DNA of 64,000 nucleotides from Oncomelania hupensis (Eukaryota > Mollusca > Gastropoda > Littorinimorpha > Pomatiopsidae). The stretch covers positions 11,229,602-11,293,601 of the forward strand of contig CM072513.1 in assembly GCA_036898135.1 (NCBI GenBank), written 5' to 3'. This document shows positions 26,001 through 37,900 of the stretch, in pieces. The position numbers were made by a program, and so were the translations under genes. The notes below the pieces were generated by a model, which was not told where the DNA came from, searched no databases, and worked only from the letters and a program-made list of their open reading frames with translations. Numbering within the stretch: position 1 is the stretch's first letter; each line of letters opens with the position of its first letter.

Positions 26001-26171
26001 AATGTTATATGCTTTGCCTTTCTCAGTAGGTTTAAGTTCGCGTTTGGATCTAGTGACATCTTCAGGCTGTTCTACTGGTATCTCAGTCTCTGTTTCACCA
26101 TCTTCTACCTCATCTTTCGACTCGAGTTTCACGGGGGAGGCTATTCCCTCTTCTATCTCTTCCTTATCCAT
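23079..26171 (-). CDS. BEL/Pao-type Gag polyprotein (1030 aa)
   Basis: A single uninterrupted ORF starting at the ATG at 26171 (MDKEEIEEGIASPVKLES), about 355 bases inside the 5' LTR. Residues 1-200 are charged and serine-rich. About 225-345 form a long Ala/Glu/Arg coiled-coil segment (repeated AARKR and EEA words). About 350-700 are low-complexity Pro/Thr/Ser. About 705-880 match the DUF1759 Gag domain of Pao elements (FHGDPLLYPTWKIAF, LLYLQRYLGGTAKDAV, LERRYGN). About 915-990 carry Cys/His knuckles (FCEFCTQTSHNLGQC, LCFGCLMSKEHKSRQC, CGICNKKHPTC). The tail is Arg/Gly/Asp-rich and the ORF then stops. In ordinary BEL/Pao elements the aspartic protease and RT follow in frame; here they are absent. 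DUF1759 plus knuckles makes the family secure, but a domain search would be needed for exact borders. Confidence 0.92.
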   Translation of the reverse strand: MDKEEIEEGIASPVKLESKDEVEDGETETEIPVEQPEDVTRSKRELKPTEKGKAYNIEIKTELFSQQRSLLVKAIAEAVKELDKDEPNLEKLARARVRISQMRSELGEIQKKLVKLGGGEVTLEDWENAQMQAQEVISNIVRAVNEGTVEVLTRTSSHHGSKALSHRSTKKRDASVSSRGSSVRSSANSSIISTASLKLEVRMKAASLSARRAGLALESEHVRLIDELDDQESARVAEEQASEWKRIADQQAARAEEEATRVEQEAFRRKEEVLEETRRETTRAEQEAARKRLEAARKREEADQEAARKLAEARAKVQFEKRKRESVRQLELLRADIEIKTNAAMLSVLEQADAHPQNPPFLPPVNLLNTHFHPQSPTSTTLAAPQATPSPIVANTSMLGGRGDAAVEHQPGQDQPSMGPTAAITTVTSKATVDRAAGDIFSASALREDGDAVPAFTTSATVRVVNDDPAGSHALFIPPATARLESHGRGVGTTATVDASLDCVRYMARTSTTTTTTTVYSFASSPRMSPRYHQTSIPWQHPGVFPSASYEGHRLSAHLDTAAARNFDTLHADRHHRPPEIPEQQERHAYLSAPADPMPSTYQPLPLRSVHFAERHLSPEAKIFVPSHDGSTYSPTSCHLPRVGVPENGPTNIDFDRLAAPRGIYPSSYEEPRSVPAPLQMQYTSTDSLAQTLSDALLLNRLPMQEPSIFHGDPLLYPTWKIAFSFLIQRQRIASGEKLLYLQRYLGGTAKDAVAGFFLLSEPEAYDKAMSVLERRYGNSYVVSQAFRTKLDEWAIVKSRDYLGLRRLADFLQQCAVAAKEVGGLGILDDAQYLKRIIGKLPDWMVHRWCRNVSRTKIEQERYPNFAELVNFVTQEADISNDPVFGSGAFPPTSTRVTSPNTLNAPSKKNALSTRSETSSFCEFCTQTSHNLGQCEVFAKKPVAEKRTFILKSNLCFGCLMSKEHKSRQCDNREVCGICNKKHPTCLHEKDFVYMKRDGGENAGRRDDKRGNDSRGGGNQNMATTIATND

Positions 26172-26526
26172 GATAAGATCAATGTTCAGTTCTTAGTACT
26201 GCAAGACGTGGCCAAAACGAAGAAAGTTATATTCTTCCCGGAAGCTGGTTATTCATTTAAAGAACACCTGAGCAAGGCTTAGCGATACTGGTTAAAGAGT
26301 AGTTGCTGGGTCTAGGTTGGTCGCAATTAAAACAGAATAAAAGTCTTGTTGTCTAAATGCTTGTTTGAGCAACAATTAGCAGACAATGATTATTCTTGTT
26401 TACGATATTCGTCTACCAAGTCATATTCAAAGTGCACTGCAGGAACCGAGCGAGAGAAAACTATCCCACAAACTGTAATAAATCCTAAATTCAAAGGGGG
26501 GTGACGAGAGGCTCTAAGTATTTTAC

Positions 26527-28629
26527 TGTAATTGCCGCCATTTAGATAAAGAGAATTTCCATTCGCTCGTCAAACGCCTGTATTAATTTAGGGCCTGGTC
26601 AAGTAATGACGCACACGAAACACAGAAGTAGCATAGAGTTCATTTATTCGTAGTCAAAGAACATTCACGAAAATTTCAACGTCTCATATAATAATACGTA
26701 TGTGTGTGTACATATCAGTATGGGGACAACTAATTTCTGTGTACGTGACTGAACTAAGCTTACTTCTGTGCCAGTAGATATGTGGTAAAATACTGCGGAA
26801 AGAAAGAAACACAAACACAAGAAACATTAGCAAATGTACCGAACAATGTATCAAAAACTCTTATTCACGCAAGATACAATCAAAGCAATGAAACGAAAAG
26901 AATACACATACCGGTGGATAATTTAGATGATAATAAACCAACAGCAGTAATTTAATTTAGAGAGTATACTTTAGCTGATTTTAAAGAAGACAATTTAGCT
27001 AAGGTTACGTGGAACCAAGCCAGAACAAACGAAGGAACGAACGCTTTATGTTCCTTTAACTTGCACGACGATTAGGCTATGTTTATTCTTTCAAGCCTCA
27101 AAACAATTGGCGCAAGACAATATGACTATGCTCATCTAACATTAGTCAATTCATTAATACAAACAATTCGGCTACGTTCACCCAACAAGCCTCGGTACGA
27201 TGCCTAAACTAGGAAATACTCGTCGATGACCTAGCTCAGTAAAACATTTATAAATGAATTAACATACGTAAACATTTAACAACATATTCTAGGAAATACA
27301 CCTGAAGTCCCAAAACGTCGCTAACTACCTTTGCAGAGACCAAAACAGCAGAGCTTTAAGGAAAAACTGTATAAATACCCAAGTGGGTTAACATTTCGAA
27401 TAAGGCCGATAATCCGACAAAAACGTTATCTTCATTAAAGACCAAAACAGTTATCTTATTCGTCAAAACTTAGTCCGACAAATTGTGATGACAATTAGCT
27501 CTAATCAAGCCAAGACGTTCAGCATAATCAGCGCATTATGACTGACCACAAGCTAAAAACAAATAAACTTGACTTGTCCTTATTTACAGATCCTGAACAA
27601 AGTGTTCACCTCAATAATTCTTCTGACAAAAGACCAAGTTCTAAATCAAAACGAATTCTATTAAGCATTAGAAAATCAAAAGCTTAGAGAATATCAGAAT
27701 CGAATCAATTTGCCGAAAAGGCATCAAATCAGTCACTAAAACGAGAAAATCATAAAGGTCATAATAATTTGCACAAAGCAACAAAACATATGCAAAACGC
27801 AAAATAACTATAAGTACCTTATGACCGCTGTAAGACGTTTGGAAACCACACAGATCCAAAAGGCGACAACAACGTCTGGTACCAAAGGCAGGTAAAATAA
27901 AAGCTTCCACAAAACTCTACAAATCGTGAATATCACATTTAAACTCTATCTTTCAAATCAGGTGAGCACAACTTTTATATCATATAAACTAAAAACGACC
28001 CAACCTTCTCTCAGACCCAACAATCTAACTAACGAGAAAAGAGTTGACACAAACTTATATATGCGTTACTACCAAAACCAGTCTTGCGTCATAATCTCGA
28101 TCTCATGAGAAAAAATACGCAAACAATATTTACAAACGAAACACAGTTCACCAATAATATTCAAACTCATATCAAAACTCTGCACGCTTTTGCCACTGAC
28201 TTGAGAGAGCAATAGATCCGGAGAGAGGGTGAGAGAGGGGGGAGAAACACGACAATCACAAAGAGAAGAATCACGACAAACACAGTTAGAGGGGTAAGAA
28301 AGACAGGCACCAAAAACAAATGAAAGGAAATAAATGAACAGTCCAGTCATAAAACCAAAAAGATGCGTCGGGTTGGCCAATGAGGTGATGATACGTCTTG
28401 TCAGTCAAAATCAATAAAACCAAACCAAAGAAAACGATAGAAAGAAGAAGCAACATGCAGTTGGGAGGAAAAGTAGTACAGATAAACGGAGGACACTTTA
28501 CACACTAAGAAAGTACATGATATCACAAATAACACAGACTCTCTCTCTCTCTATAGATCAATAGCCCATAATTAATTTCAAAACGTATCTAATAATATCT
28601 TGGTCACACATAACTCATAGGCATGCACA
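26527..28629 (-). repeat. 5' LTR of the BEL/Pao-type element
   Basis: 2103 bp, identical to the 3' LTR except for one base that I could find. It lies upstream of gag on the minus strand and so should carry the promoter. On the sense strand it contains a 103-codon open frame (28380-28069) starting MANPTHLFGFMTGLFIYFLS, repeated in the other LTR; nothing indicates that it is used. Confidence 0.95.
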
Positions 28630-28634
28630 TAAAG

Positions 28635-29077
28635 TATTTCTGTATTGTATGACACTACATCTTATTTTACAATTCAAATTCACCCGTCTCATAAACTAAT
28701 CAAATGATGTTTGTCCACAAAATTTTTTAAAATAATTTTTAGCACAGTTGTTTAGTTTGACCTATTTTCTTGTCAAATGTTTAAAACTGTGGCATTATTT
28801 CCACATGTTGCCAAAGAGTACAGGTTTTAACCTTAACACACATAATTGTCATAAATCTAACAGCAACTTTAAGCATAATGTTCAATTCACATTGCATTAA
28901 GAAAAAGAGCATCTAAAGATTCTCAAATATAATAAAGGAAATGCAAGGAATGCTGATAACTTCAATGTCAGTGCAGATTGCAACTTAGAAGCCTGAATGA
29001 TGGAAATGTATCTTTTACACCTGTGAGAAAGGCTAGGTGCCTGTCAGGTCTTTGAATGCTATGTATTGAATCCTTCT
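28635..29077. other. RSPH9 3' flank
   Basis: AT-rich sequence between the BEL/Pao element and the RSPH9 stop codon. It presumably holds the RSPH9 3' UTR. I see no repeat and no convincing AATAAA on the minus strand. Confidence 0.45.
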
Positions 29078-32000
29078 TTAGAGCATGAAGGGCAAATCCA
29101 GGTTCTTCTCGCCATTGCCAAAGTAGACAGAGCCATGAGAGCGAGTGCCAGGCACATGAAAGAATACATAGCCTTGCCACAGCAGACTCCTCAAAACAAC
29201 CAGGCCGCTGCCGCGCTCAAATTGAAGAGCCCAGGATCCTGGAAAATATCAAATTGGGGTAAAATAAAACTGTCAGGTAGAAGCTAGTGATGGTTCAAAT
29301 CAATAATACTATAAAAACAGGTCATGATTGATTGAATGTATGACTTGTAATTAACAGGCATGGTTGGAGTGCTGGTGGAAGTGAGGTTCACACAAACAGG
29401 GCGCACACAAACAGAGACACTCTATACTATCACACTCATATACTCTGTGAAAAACAAAAAACAACTGCGATATTTCAGAGCTGCTTGTACCAGAGAAGCA
29501 ATTTATTTCTAGTGTACTGTGTTAATACCATTACTTTAAAATCTGGACTCTAGACATTCCTAAGGCTACCCTTAAAATTTACATATGATTTTTTTAGGAT
29601 CATGGTGTTTACAACCTAGTATAGAAGCATCTAAACTGAAACCTTCACTTAGAAATAACAGCCACTGACCACGTGGGATGTCCTCTTCCAAGCTGTCCAT
29701 GAAGTCGATGGCTCTTTCCAGGTTAGCTCTCTGCAGAAGAGATTTTTGTTTCAGGATGATGGGCTCGCGGAAGTGCATGTAGTTGCACAGCTTGGCGGCT
29801 TCAGACACGCTCAGACCTACAAACACATTTTTTTTAAAGCACGGAAAGCTTTACAAAGTGCAATATACACCGCATGGAAAGCTTTACAAAATGCAATGCT
29901 GATAATAAAATAAACTATGTTTTGAATAGCATAACAAAATATGTTAATAGTATTTATTATTTATCCCCCCAAAAATAAATTAATAAACCTGTAACAAATC
30001 ACCAGCTGTTCTCCTCTTAACATTACATGGGTATGCACTGTTCTAATAAATGGTTCCAACTCTGAGAGCTGTTCTAGGCCAAGAACACAGGCATGCTGAA
30101 AATTAAACCAAAGACTGCAACTGCAGCTAGTTTATGCAGTGTTAAACCTCAGGCTATTTTATGGACACTACTAATTTCACATAGTAGTAAAATCTATTCA
30201 GTTCAAGGTGCTACCTTCAAAACTTCTGTTGCTGACAACTTTCCCTGTTGGTGTCCTGATGAAAGCGGCTCTTGGGACAATCCTCACATCTTCATCAATT
30301 TCTGCTATCACTGATGACAGCCTATCCTCTTCCTTGATTGTGATCTGGAAAAATAATCGAATTTTAGTGTTCAGAATTAGCTGATTGAAGGTTCGTTTAA
30401 TAATATGCAGATGATTTTAATTTAAACAAAAATATATTTTAAACAATCGGTGTATCTTACATAATAACAAACATATTCATTGACTATGACTATTAACTAT
30501 GACATTAACTATATAATAACATAAATATTTAAGTTCATTACAATCTAATATTGCACAAGTAAAAAGGTACTTTCACATATTCCAATTTAAAAAATAAGAG
30601 TAGAACTATTTGTCAGATTTTTAAACAATGCATTTAGAAATAAAAGAAAAAAATCTTACCGTTTCCTCTTCTTCTACAGCCTCCTCTCCATCTCCAACTT
30701 TCTTTGTCTGCACATGTTCATATTCGTAAGAAGGGTCCCCAGTAAAGCGACCTACTGCCAGCTTAGTCTGTTTGCGCATGGCCTCTGTCGCTGGAGGTAG
30801 CAGTCCCCATCTGATGCAGTCTTTGCTGAAAACACAATCATATACAGCATTTATTCGAACTGAAGAGCTTACTCATGAAGCATTTATGTAGCCTAAAGAG
30901 TTTACTCACGACCTCTTGAATTAGAACATGCCATGAAGAATATAATCAGCAGATGTCATCTGCATGACCTCTAGGCATTGGACTTCAGCTTGGATGAACT
31001 TCATTTTGAACATTGGATGTAATTTATTGCTATTAATAAACTTCGCTCGAAAAACAAGTAATCTAAACTCGGCTCTTAAAGAGTGTCTGAGGTCAAGATC
31101 AAAATTGTACAAAAACTTACACAATGTCTAACTCAAGCTAAGTGATGATTATTTGCTAATATATTCCTACATCTTTTGTGAGAAATATTTGAAAAAATTT
31201 AGTCTAAACTTCGTGTTTGACTAACCAAAAGGTTGTATATGTTGTTGGCAATGGGTAACTTAACTCCTTTAGAATACAATACAGGCGCTGAAAACCTTGA
31301 GCCATAATGTGCCTGGCCGGTCTCAATTACAATAGCAGCGGCTTGGTGTTGGCTGTTTCTGTGCAACTTTGTTTTTAGCCCTTTATAGTGTTGATGCATA
31401 ATGAATTCATAGTGGGGAACCCATGACATTATAATGGGGAAGGTTGTTGTTGTTGCATCAATTTTTATTCATCAGATTAACATAAGTTGTACTGGACTGG
31501 GGAAGGAATGTCTTTCAGACTTAAGAGCTTTCAACCCAATAATTGGTTTTCTAATGTCTTCTATGATCATGCTGTCTAGTGTTATAGTTTGAAAATATTA
31601 CCTCGGACTCACATTAAGACATATGAATTTACATATTCTGAAAACAGCATTGGATTATAAAATTTATTGTTTGATTATGTGTAACGAACATTAGGTGGCT
31701 ATTGTTTTTACAAACCGTACCCCAGGATGATGATTTATTAACTGAAAACAATAATGGCTGAGCCATAGTGGCTGCCCAGAAAAAAATAATGAAATCAAAG
31801 GAGTAGGTTTGGGTTTGGTACAGGATTTTTCTTCTTTCCATGGGTATGCTGCCTCCATAACCTTGAAGATTGTGTAACTAAATTGGATCTTGAGCAACAT
31901 GCTACATACATCCTTTCTGTATGTTTTCCAGGGATCATAAGTGGTAGATGATCATGATGGTATGCTGATTTCAACAACTGCCATTTGGATAATATTTTAT

Positions 32001-32482
32001 TTTTTAAACAGTTACATTGTTGAAAATACAGTGAAACAGTAATTACATAATGCTAGCTATTACCTTATATTTGTCAATATCATAAAAATTGGTGAAATGG
32101 GTTTCACGTCATAATAACAAAAGACATAGCAACAAAGCCTAATGAAAACTTTCCAAGATGGTCAACGTTCGATCCGAGCTCATATTAATTTAGATTTTTT
32201 TTCTTCTTCCAATATAATTTTTTTAAAATAAATATACTTGTATCCTGTAACTCACCTGTAGAATGTTCTTCTTCCTTCAAACTCATCTTTGTAAACACCT
32301 TGTGCGATAAAGTAGTCATCTTTCACACCCAGAATTTTACCCCAGAAATATACTCTGTGGAATTTATTTTCGTTTTGGAGAATCACCAATGAAGTCTGCA
32401 AAGCAGCCTTCTGTTCAGGACTGAGCATGACACCGCTGGTCCCGACATAGTCGATGTTCAAGTGAAGACCAACAGATTCCAT
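29078..32482 (-). CDS. RSPH9: Radial spoke head protein 9 homologue (complete, 5 exons)
   Basis: This is a component of the radial spoke head of motile cilia and flagella, needed for normal dynein control. Exons in coding order: 32256-32482, 30660-30825, 30215-30344, 29670-29816, 29078-29238. They join to 276 residues, exactly the human length. The start MESVGLHLNI comes from the ATG at 32482. Conserved stretches are VYFWGKILGVKDDYFIAQG (exon 1), WGLLPPATEAM and GRFTGDPSYEYEH (exon 2), IVPRAAFIRTPTGKV (exon 3), FREPI and DFMDSLEEDIPRG (exon 4), and GEKNLDLPFML then stop (exon 5), the last nearly identical to vertebrates. All splice sites are GT-AG and phases agree. Expression in ciliated cells and sperm is expected from the family. 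Confidence 0.97.
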
Positions 32483-32809
32483 GATTTGTGTGTAACTAGC
32501 CCGCCAGAAACGAAGAAATGGCTAGAGAAACAGACGACTTGGAAGATGGTTGCTAGTGTAGCGTTGCCAAGTGGAAGCGCATGCGCGCAATGACGCTTCC
32601 GCTCGGCTTGTTTATTTCCGGTGCATGCCACGTTGGGAACGCAAGCTCGGAAGCTTCCGCTGCACAGGAAAAACTATAAAAATCAAAATGTGTTAGTCTT
32701 TAAATAGGATATTCGATTGTGTGTCCGGTCGACAGTCGCTTGCTACCAGTATACGCATGTGTAAATTTTGTTCTACCACAAGTAATCTTATATGTTTAAA
32801 TTTCTGATA

Positions 32810-32890
32810 AGCTGCTTCTTCTTCCAATATAATATAATCTGATCTTCAAGCTGCTTCTTCTTCCAATATAATAATCTGATCTTCTTCTTC
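32810..32890. repeat. Short tandem repeat, about 40-bp unit
   Basis: Two and a half copies of a unit beginning agctgcttcttcttcc and ending in aatctgatctt, running into the CTT-rich tail of the neighbouring SINE. Confidence 0.75.
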
Positions 32891-33215
32891 TTTCGTTTGG
32901 GGCTGCCAACCTCAACTTATTGAGGACGCTGCAGCCAAAGGGGGATGGGGGAGAAGGACCAAGTGCATGCTGGGTGTGTTCTTTGTTACCGGCACTCACC
33001 CGTCTAGTACATGAGCATCAGGATCTTTAAAGTCCGTTATGATGGAATGTATGCGACACACAGACTAGACCTCAGTTTATACTCTCATCCGAAGGAGTAG
33101 GAAACGGGACTAAAGTGTCTTTCCCAGGGACACAACACAATGGCCCGGGCAGGGCTCAAACCCGGGATCAATGTCGTTGCGGACCAAGGGATTCGTAAAG
33201 ATTCATAGTGTGGTT
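32880..33215 (-). mobile_element. tRNA-derived SINE candidate
   Basis: Read on the minus strand, a B-box-like GGGTTTGAGCCC (near 33150) is followed by a conserved core containing GTGTTGTGTCCCTGGGAAAG, a body of about 200 bases and a GAA-rich tail at 32880-32900. The B-box, core and tail order is that of animal tRNA-derived SINEs. There is no second copy in the window, so the borders are approximate. Confidence 0.6.
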
Positions 33216-33945
33216 GACTATTACCAGTGAAAAGTACAAAACGCACAAGGGATCTCCGTTCTCACCAGCCACTCTTCATTCTCTCTCGTTTACACTCTCA
33301 TTGTCTCAGTCACTCCAGATAGATCCTTAAAACAAAAGACTAACCTCTTTTACATACTTGTTTAACCTGACTACCTACAGACCTTGTCAACCGTCCATTC
33401 AACGGTCTAATCAGTCTCAGCTGCCGTTCTGGGGAAAAGCCAACAGTGCAACACCATGTTACACTGTAGGTCACATCACATTCACAGTCAAAGACATAGC
33501 ATCCAAAACACATTTCCTGCGCTGATTCTGATTCACCCTTACTCCTGTATAATTTTATGCGTCAGGATGAGTCTATCTGGCTATTGATTACTGTAGCAGT
33601 CCCAGGGGATTAGCCCTGACCGGCATAGCCCACCAATCATATACATGCCCTTTCTGGTTAATATAGGTATGGTGACGGAGGTGTGGTAGATATATAGTAG
33701 TATAGAGAATTGAACAACTGTGGGGGGAGTGGAGAGGTGAAATTTATATTTTCAACTGGGCTGGAATAGGGTGGGGGGGAGGGTGAGGGGTAAAGGTCAA
33801 AGAGGGAAGTCGCAATCAAGTCAGAAGAAAAGTATGTGTGGAAGATGGCTGCACTGGGAGGGAGGAAAGCATGGGGAAGCGGGGGATTTTTCAGTGGATC
33901 ATTCATTGAGGCTTGGACACCCTTCAAACATGCAGCAAACCTTAG

Positions 33946-33990
33946 CCTTAACCCTAACTCTAATCCTAACCCTAACCCTATAATCCTAAC
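33946..33990 (-). repeat. Interstitial telomere-like repeat
   Basis: About seven CCCTAA-type units, three of them perfect, i.e. TTAGGG on the minus strand. A shorter CCTAACCCTAATCCC tract lies near 34740. Confidence 0.85.
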
Positions 33991-34905
33991 GCTCTTCAAA
34001 TGATTTAATGGCATGATATTTCATAGGGCGCTGATCTTTATAAGATTGCCAGCAATTGGATCCACTTATACAATGTTATCCATATAATTAAAGAATCAAA
34101 TTTGTTGTTATACAGAATGCAGAATTTATTCAGCAAAATGACAACTTACATTGATTATGGAAATTGCTCGATGTCGGTAGACAATCACACACTCATATAC
34201 ATTCCACACTACACCTTTTTAGACTTCAGTTTAAAAGATCTTGCATACACAGTTACAACATTAAGCACAATCACAATGGACATGTCAAGTATCAAAAATG
34301 GACATGTGTATATATATCACAGACAAGCTTTAATCACAAAACCTAATGCAAAGTCACACACAAACATACACACACTCATACACAGAAAGGTAAATCATAT
34401 TTAAAGGTAATACATATTTAAAGAACACTTACATTAAAATATACCATGGGAAAAAGAAGAAACAATCATGCATTTGATTAAAAGTGACATTGACTGTATA
34501 AACTTCTTTCTTTCTCTCTCTATCTCACACACACACAAAACATAAGCACATATACTCAAGCCCATACACATGCACACTCAAGTTTACTTACAGTTAAACC
34601 TCACACTTTTACAACTGGGGCTAAATCCATATCCAACATAAATTCCACGTTAAAATTGTAGTGGAGTTATAAGTTAGAATCGTGCACATGATTAAAATAA
34701 ATTATGTCGAACCTTTAAGCCTTTACACTCAATCTCCAGTCCTAACCCTAATCCCAGTAAAGTAACCTCTACATTATTTTTGTTGATGTTATGTTTTTTC
34801 CTGAAGTTTTACAGGTAAAACATACACAAACACATGCTTGCTGTGTTATGCCTTCAATAGTTTCAAGGCCAATAACGTGGTTCTGAATTGACTGCAGCAT
34901 ACACA

Positions 34906-37900
34906 ATGGATCCGGACGTAGAAATAATGTTCGTCACTGGAGTTGGACAGCTGATTCCTGAGCAAAATGTATTGGTGCAGATTTCCAGGGACTTCAGCAG
35001 ACAAACTCTAGGGCAAGCTGAAGAAGAAGCAATTGAAACAATTTGGGCAAACAGAATCCGAGAGAATCCACGTCTCTTCAACGGCACAAAATTCCGAGTG
35101 CATTCTGTTTCGCTAGACACATCAGGGATGTTCTTGATGAACCTTAGCTTGACAGACTACAGGGAATATTTGGGCACTAACTGGGCGCCAAATGCGAAGG
35201 AGCTCCAAGAGAGAGGACAGAGAGAGTTGGGTGACCCACAAGCCTTTCTGTCTGATCCGATGGGAGTAGGAGCGTTTGTTGTGACTTCGGATGACCATGC
35301 CATATTCTTGCGACGAAGCCATCACTGTGCAGAAGCTCCGGATATGTGGGACATCCCTGGAGGCCATGCTGAACCAGAGGTTGTCATTTACAAACATGTC
35401 ACCACAATACCCATAATAGAGATTGGATTATTGCAAGTCCACTTAATAAGTTATGTTTAAGTCTTATTCACAAATGGTCATGTTCGGTGCTTTTGTTGAT
35501 CAGTAGAGGATTTGCTGCTATAATTATAAACAATATAGACTGTTGGCTTAATCAAACCAGCCCCTGGCTCCAAGCTGAAGTTTGTCAGTTCTGCATATTT
35601 TATTTTTATTTATTTATAATAATGTTTGTTGTTAGTGAGTCAATGAGCGATTTTATTGCCACCAGGAATTAATACTGCCTTATCGTACTTTATATGTATT
35701 AGTAATATACAGCAGTGTTAGTTTTGATGACAATATTCTGTCATAATTAAGATGAGACAGAAGTATTTGTAAGAAAAATAATAAAAGACAGAAAAATAAT
35801 TGACGTTTCAAATCTTAGATTTTGTGTCAAGAATTCAAGAATCAGCAGCCATCTTCTCACTCCTATTGCCACAATTATTTTACTGGTTATAGATACACAG
35901 TAAGTCAATCATTGTGTTTTTGGGTTGCCAATTATTGCAGATAGACATAATTAACAGGTACAAATTGTTTTTACTCTCTGTTTTGTTACTGTGTTTAAAA
36001 TTATTCAAATAGTTTTTGTTTGTTTGCTTTTAAAAAAAAAATTATTTGTTCTTCTCAAAAGGAACTGGTTGGAAAGCTGCCCATTGACAAAATAGAGTTT
36101 GGCCAGATGTCTTCAGAAGCTGTGGCCAGGGAAATATTCCACTCTATTCTGCGAGAAGTGAGGGATGAGGTATATATATATATAAAACATAAGGCCAAGA
36201 AATAAAAGTCTGTTTACGGTATCCTGACCGACCCTAATTTTTTGGCCCAACCCAAAACTTATTTTTCGGATCGTCTGGAAAAAAATTGAAAAAAGACAAA
36301 AGAATAGCACCCAAAGTGGAAGAGATTTAGAAAAAATAAATTTTTTTTAAAAGCCTACCTACCTTTTTTTTTTGTTTTTTCTGTTTTTCTATGTTACCAT
36401 AAACAGACATGTTATTTTTTTTGGGCTTAAGCTTAGTTGTATTGACATTTTCCTCTAGTGTTGTACATGAGAGAGACCAGAATTGTGAAGCACTGGTCCA
36501 TTTGCCAAATGCAATAAAAACACACACCCAAGGGCTGACACGTTTTTCATGAATTCTTCCAGTTATTTTCATAGCTGATAATATGTTTGTTAGATTTTGC
36601 TGAATCATGCTCCATTACGATTGAGATGCACACTATAGATTTGATCATTTTGTTTTGCAAAGCATGCAATGATAGCATTATATATTTACCTTTGACTTGA
36701 TTTTGTGCTGTTGCTAGAAGCTCTGTATAATGTTAATAATTTGTGTCGGTGCATATTGTTGAGAATTTTCTGGAATTACTTGTTTATAATTGACTGAATT
36801 TTCCAGATCTTACAGGTAACAGCTGGTCGAGTCATGTAGATTCGTAAACATTATGTGACATAAGAGAGTGCATAGTTCTGGTGATGAGTTTTATTTTGAT
36901 TGGGTGTTACCGAATGCGTCATTCTGGAATGTTCTAAGTTTTTCTCGATTGTATAGAGGCTATTTAAGTAATGCACTGCTTGTGAAAGTGATCTTTGTAG
37001 TGATTTTCGGAAAGCGATCTTGTATGCAGTTGTTGATGTTTGCTGAATAAAGTGGGAAAACTTTATAGGACGACTCCTGCTTGGTTGCTGAGTGAACAGT
37101 CTGCATGGATAAACAAACCCTAGTTACACTTATCAAGATTCAAGCATCAGGGCTGAATCGACTATTGATAAATAACGTTTAACATGCTCTGTGCGAACAA
37201 AGTTATGTTTTTACGTCTGAACTGGCTAATGATAAGTCTTGCGGGCTGCTAAATCTGACTCGATCACTAGTCAGCCACTAGTGTGGCGGGTTACATATTC
37301 TTGCTTTCAGTTTGATTGAATCAATGAATTCTAGTAAAACAATGTCCCGGAATCCAACAATACAACAACAACACAATGCATCTGTATTGTCCAATTTTCA
37401 CATTTGATATAAAAAAGTGGAAAATTGCCTTTTGCATGGACACAAACCTTCACATAAAATAAATGAACATTAAATAACAATGCCCTTGCATACGTCGATC
37501 ATAGGCTAGTTGAGAATAAATATTCTCTCTCCATCTGGCAAGATCTATGTATTTTAAGGACTTACAATACTAACTATGTTTGCTATAGCAATATAGGGAG
37601 TTCGTGAACAACAAAATGATGACTGGCAGTGACTGTGATTTATTCATTGAATCATTGAGCATGATCCCCTTTGTTACAGGTGAACATTGGAGAAGAGCAC
37701 CTGTCGCAGCCGTTGCTGATGGGCATTGGGAAAAACACAACCAGTGGAGGACGACCGAGTCTGGAGTTCCTTATAAAGTGTGTGACACCTTTATTTCTCA
37801 CTCTTTACTGACAGTTTTTAAATTATTCTTTTCCTTGCGTCTGGAACCATTTTGGGTTTAGAATTTAGATTTAGTATTCTCAGAACTGTGGGCCAGGATG

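Larger units (their letters stand above)
20840..28629 (-). mobile_element. Gag-only BEL/Pao-type LTR retrotransposon
   Basis: A 7790-bp element with two 2103-bp LTRs (20840-22942 and 26527-28629), 5687 bases apart. The LTRs begin TG and end CA and are flanked by a 5-bp target duplication taaag (20835-20839 and 28630-28634). By reading I found one LTR mismatch (22705 A, 28392 T), so the insertion is recent. The internal part, only 3584 bp, holds one ORF on the minus strand with BEL/Pao gag features, and no protease, reverse transcriptase, RNase H or integrase. It must therefore be mobilised in trans if it is active. It lies between the convergent MRPS18A and RSPH9 genes. I could not identify a classical TGG primer-binding site next to the 5' LTR. 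Confidence 0.93.
32483..34905. promoter_or_regulatory. Divergent intergenic region RSPH9 / NUDT22
   Basis: 2.4 kb between two start codons on opposite strands. The 150 bases upstream of RSPH9 are GC-richer (CGCTTCC and TTCCGG words) and probably contain its promoter. The rest holds a CTT-rich tandem repeat (32815-32890), a tRNA-type SINE (about 32880-33215), a telomere-like tract (33946-33990), and AT-rich DNA up to NUDT22. Confidence 0.5.

Noticed and set aside
20840..28629. Assembly-type duplication as the explanation for the identical 2.1-kb blocks
   Set aside because: The blocks start TG, end CA, flank a Gag ORF and carry a 5-bp target duplication, so they are LTRs.
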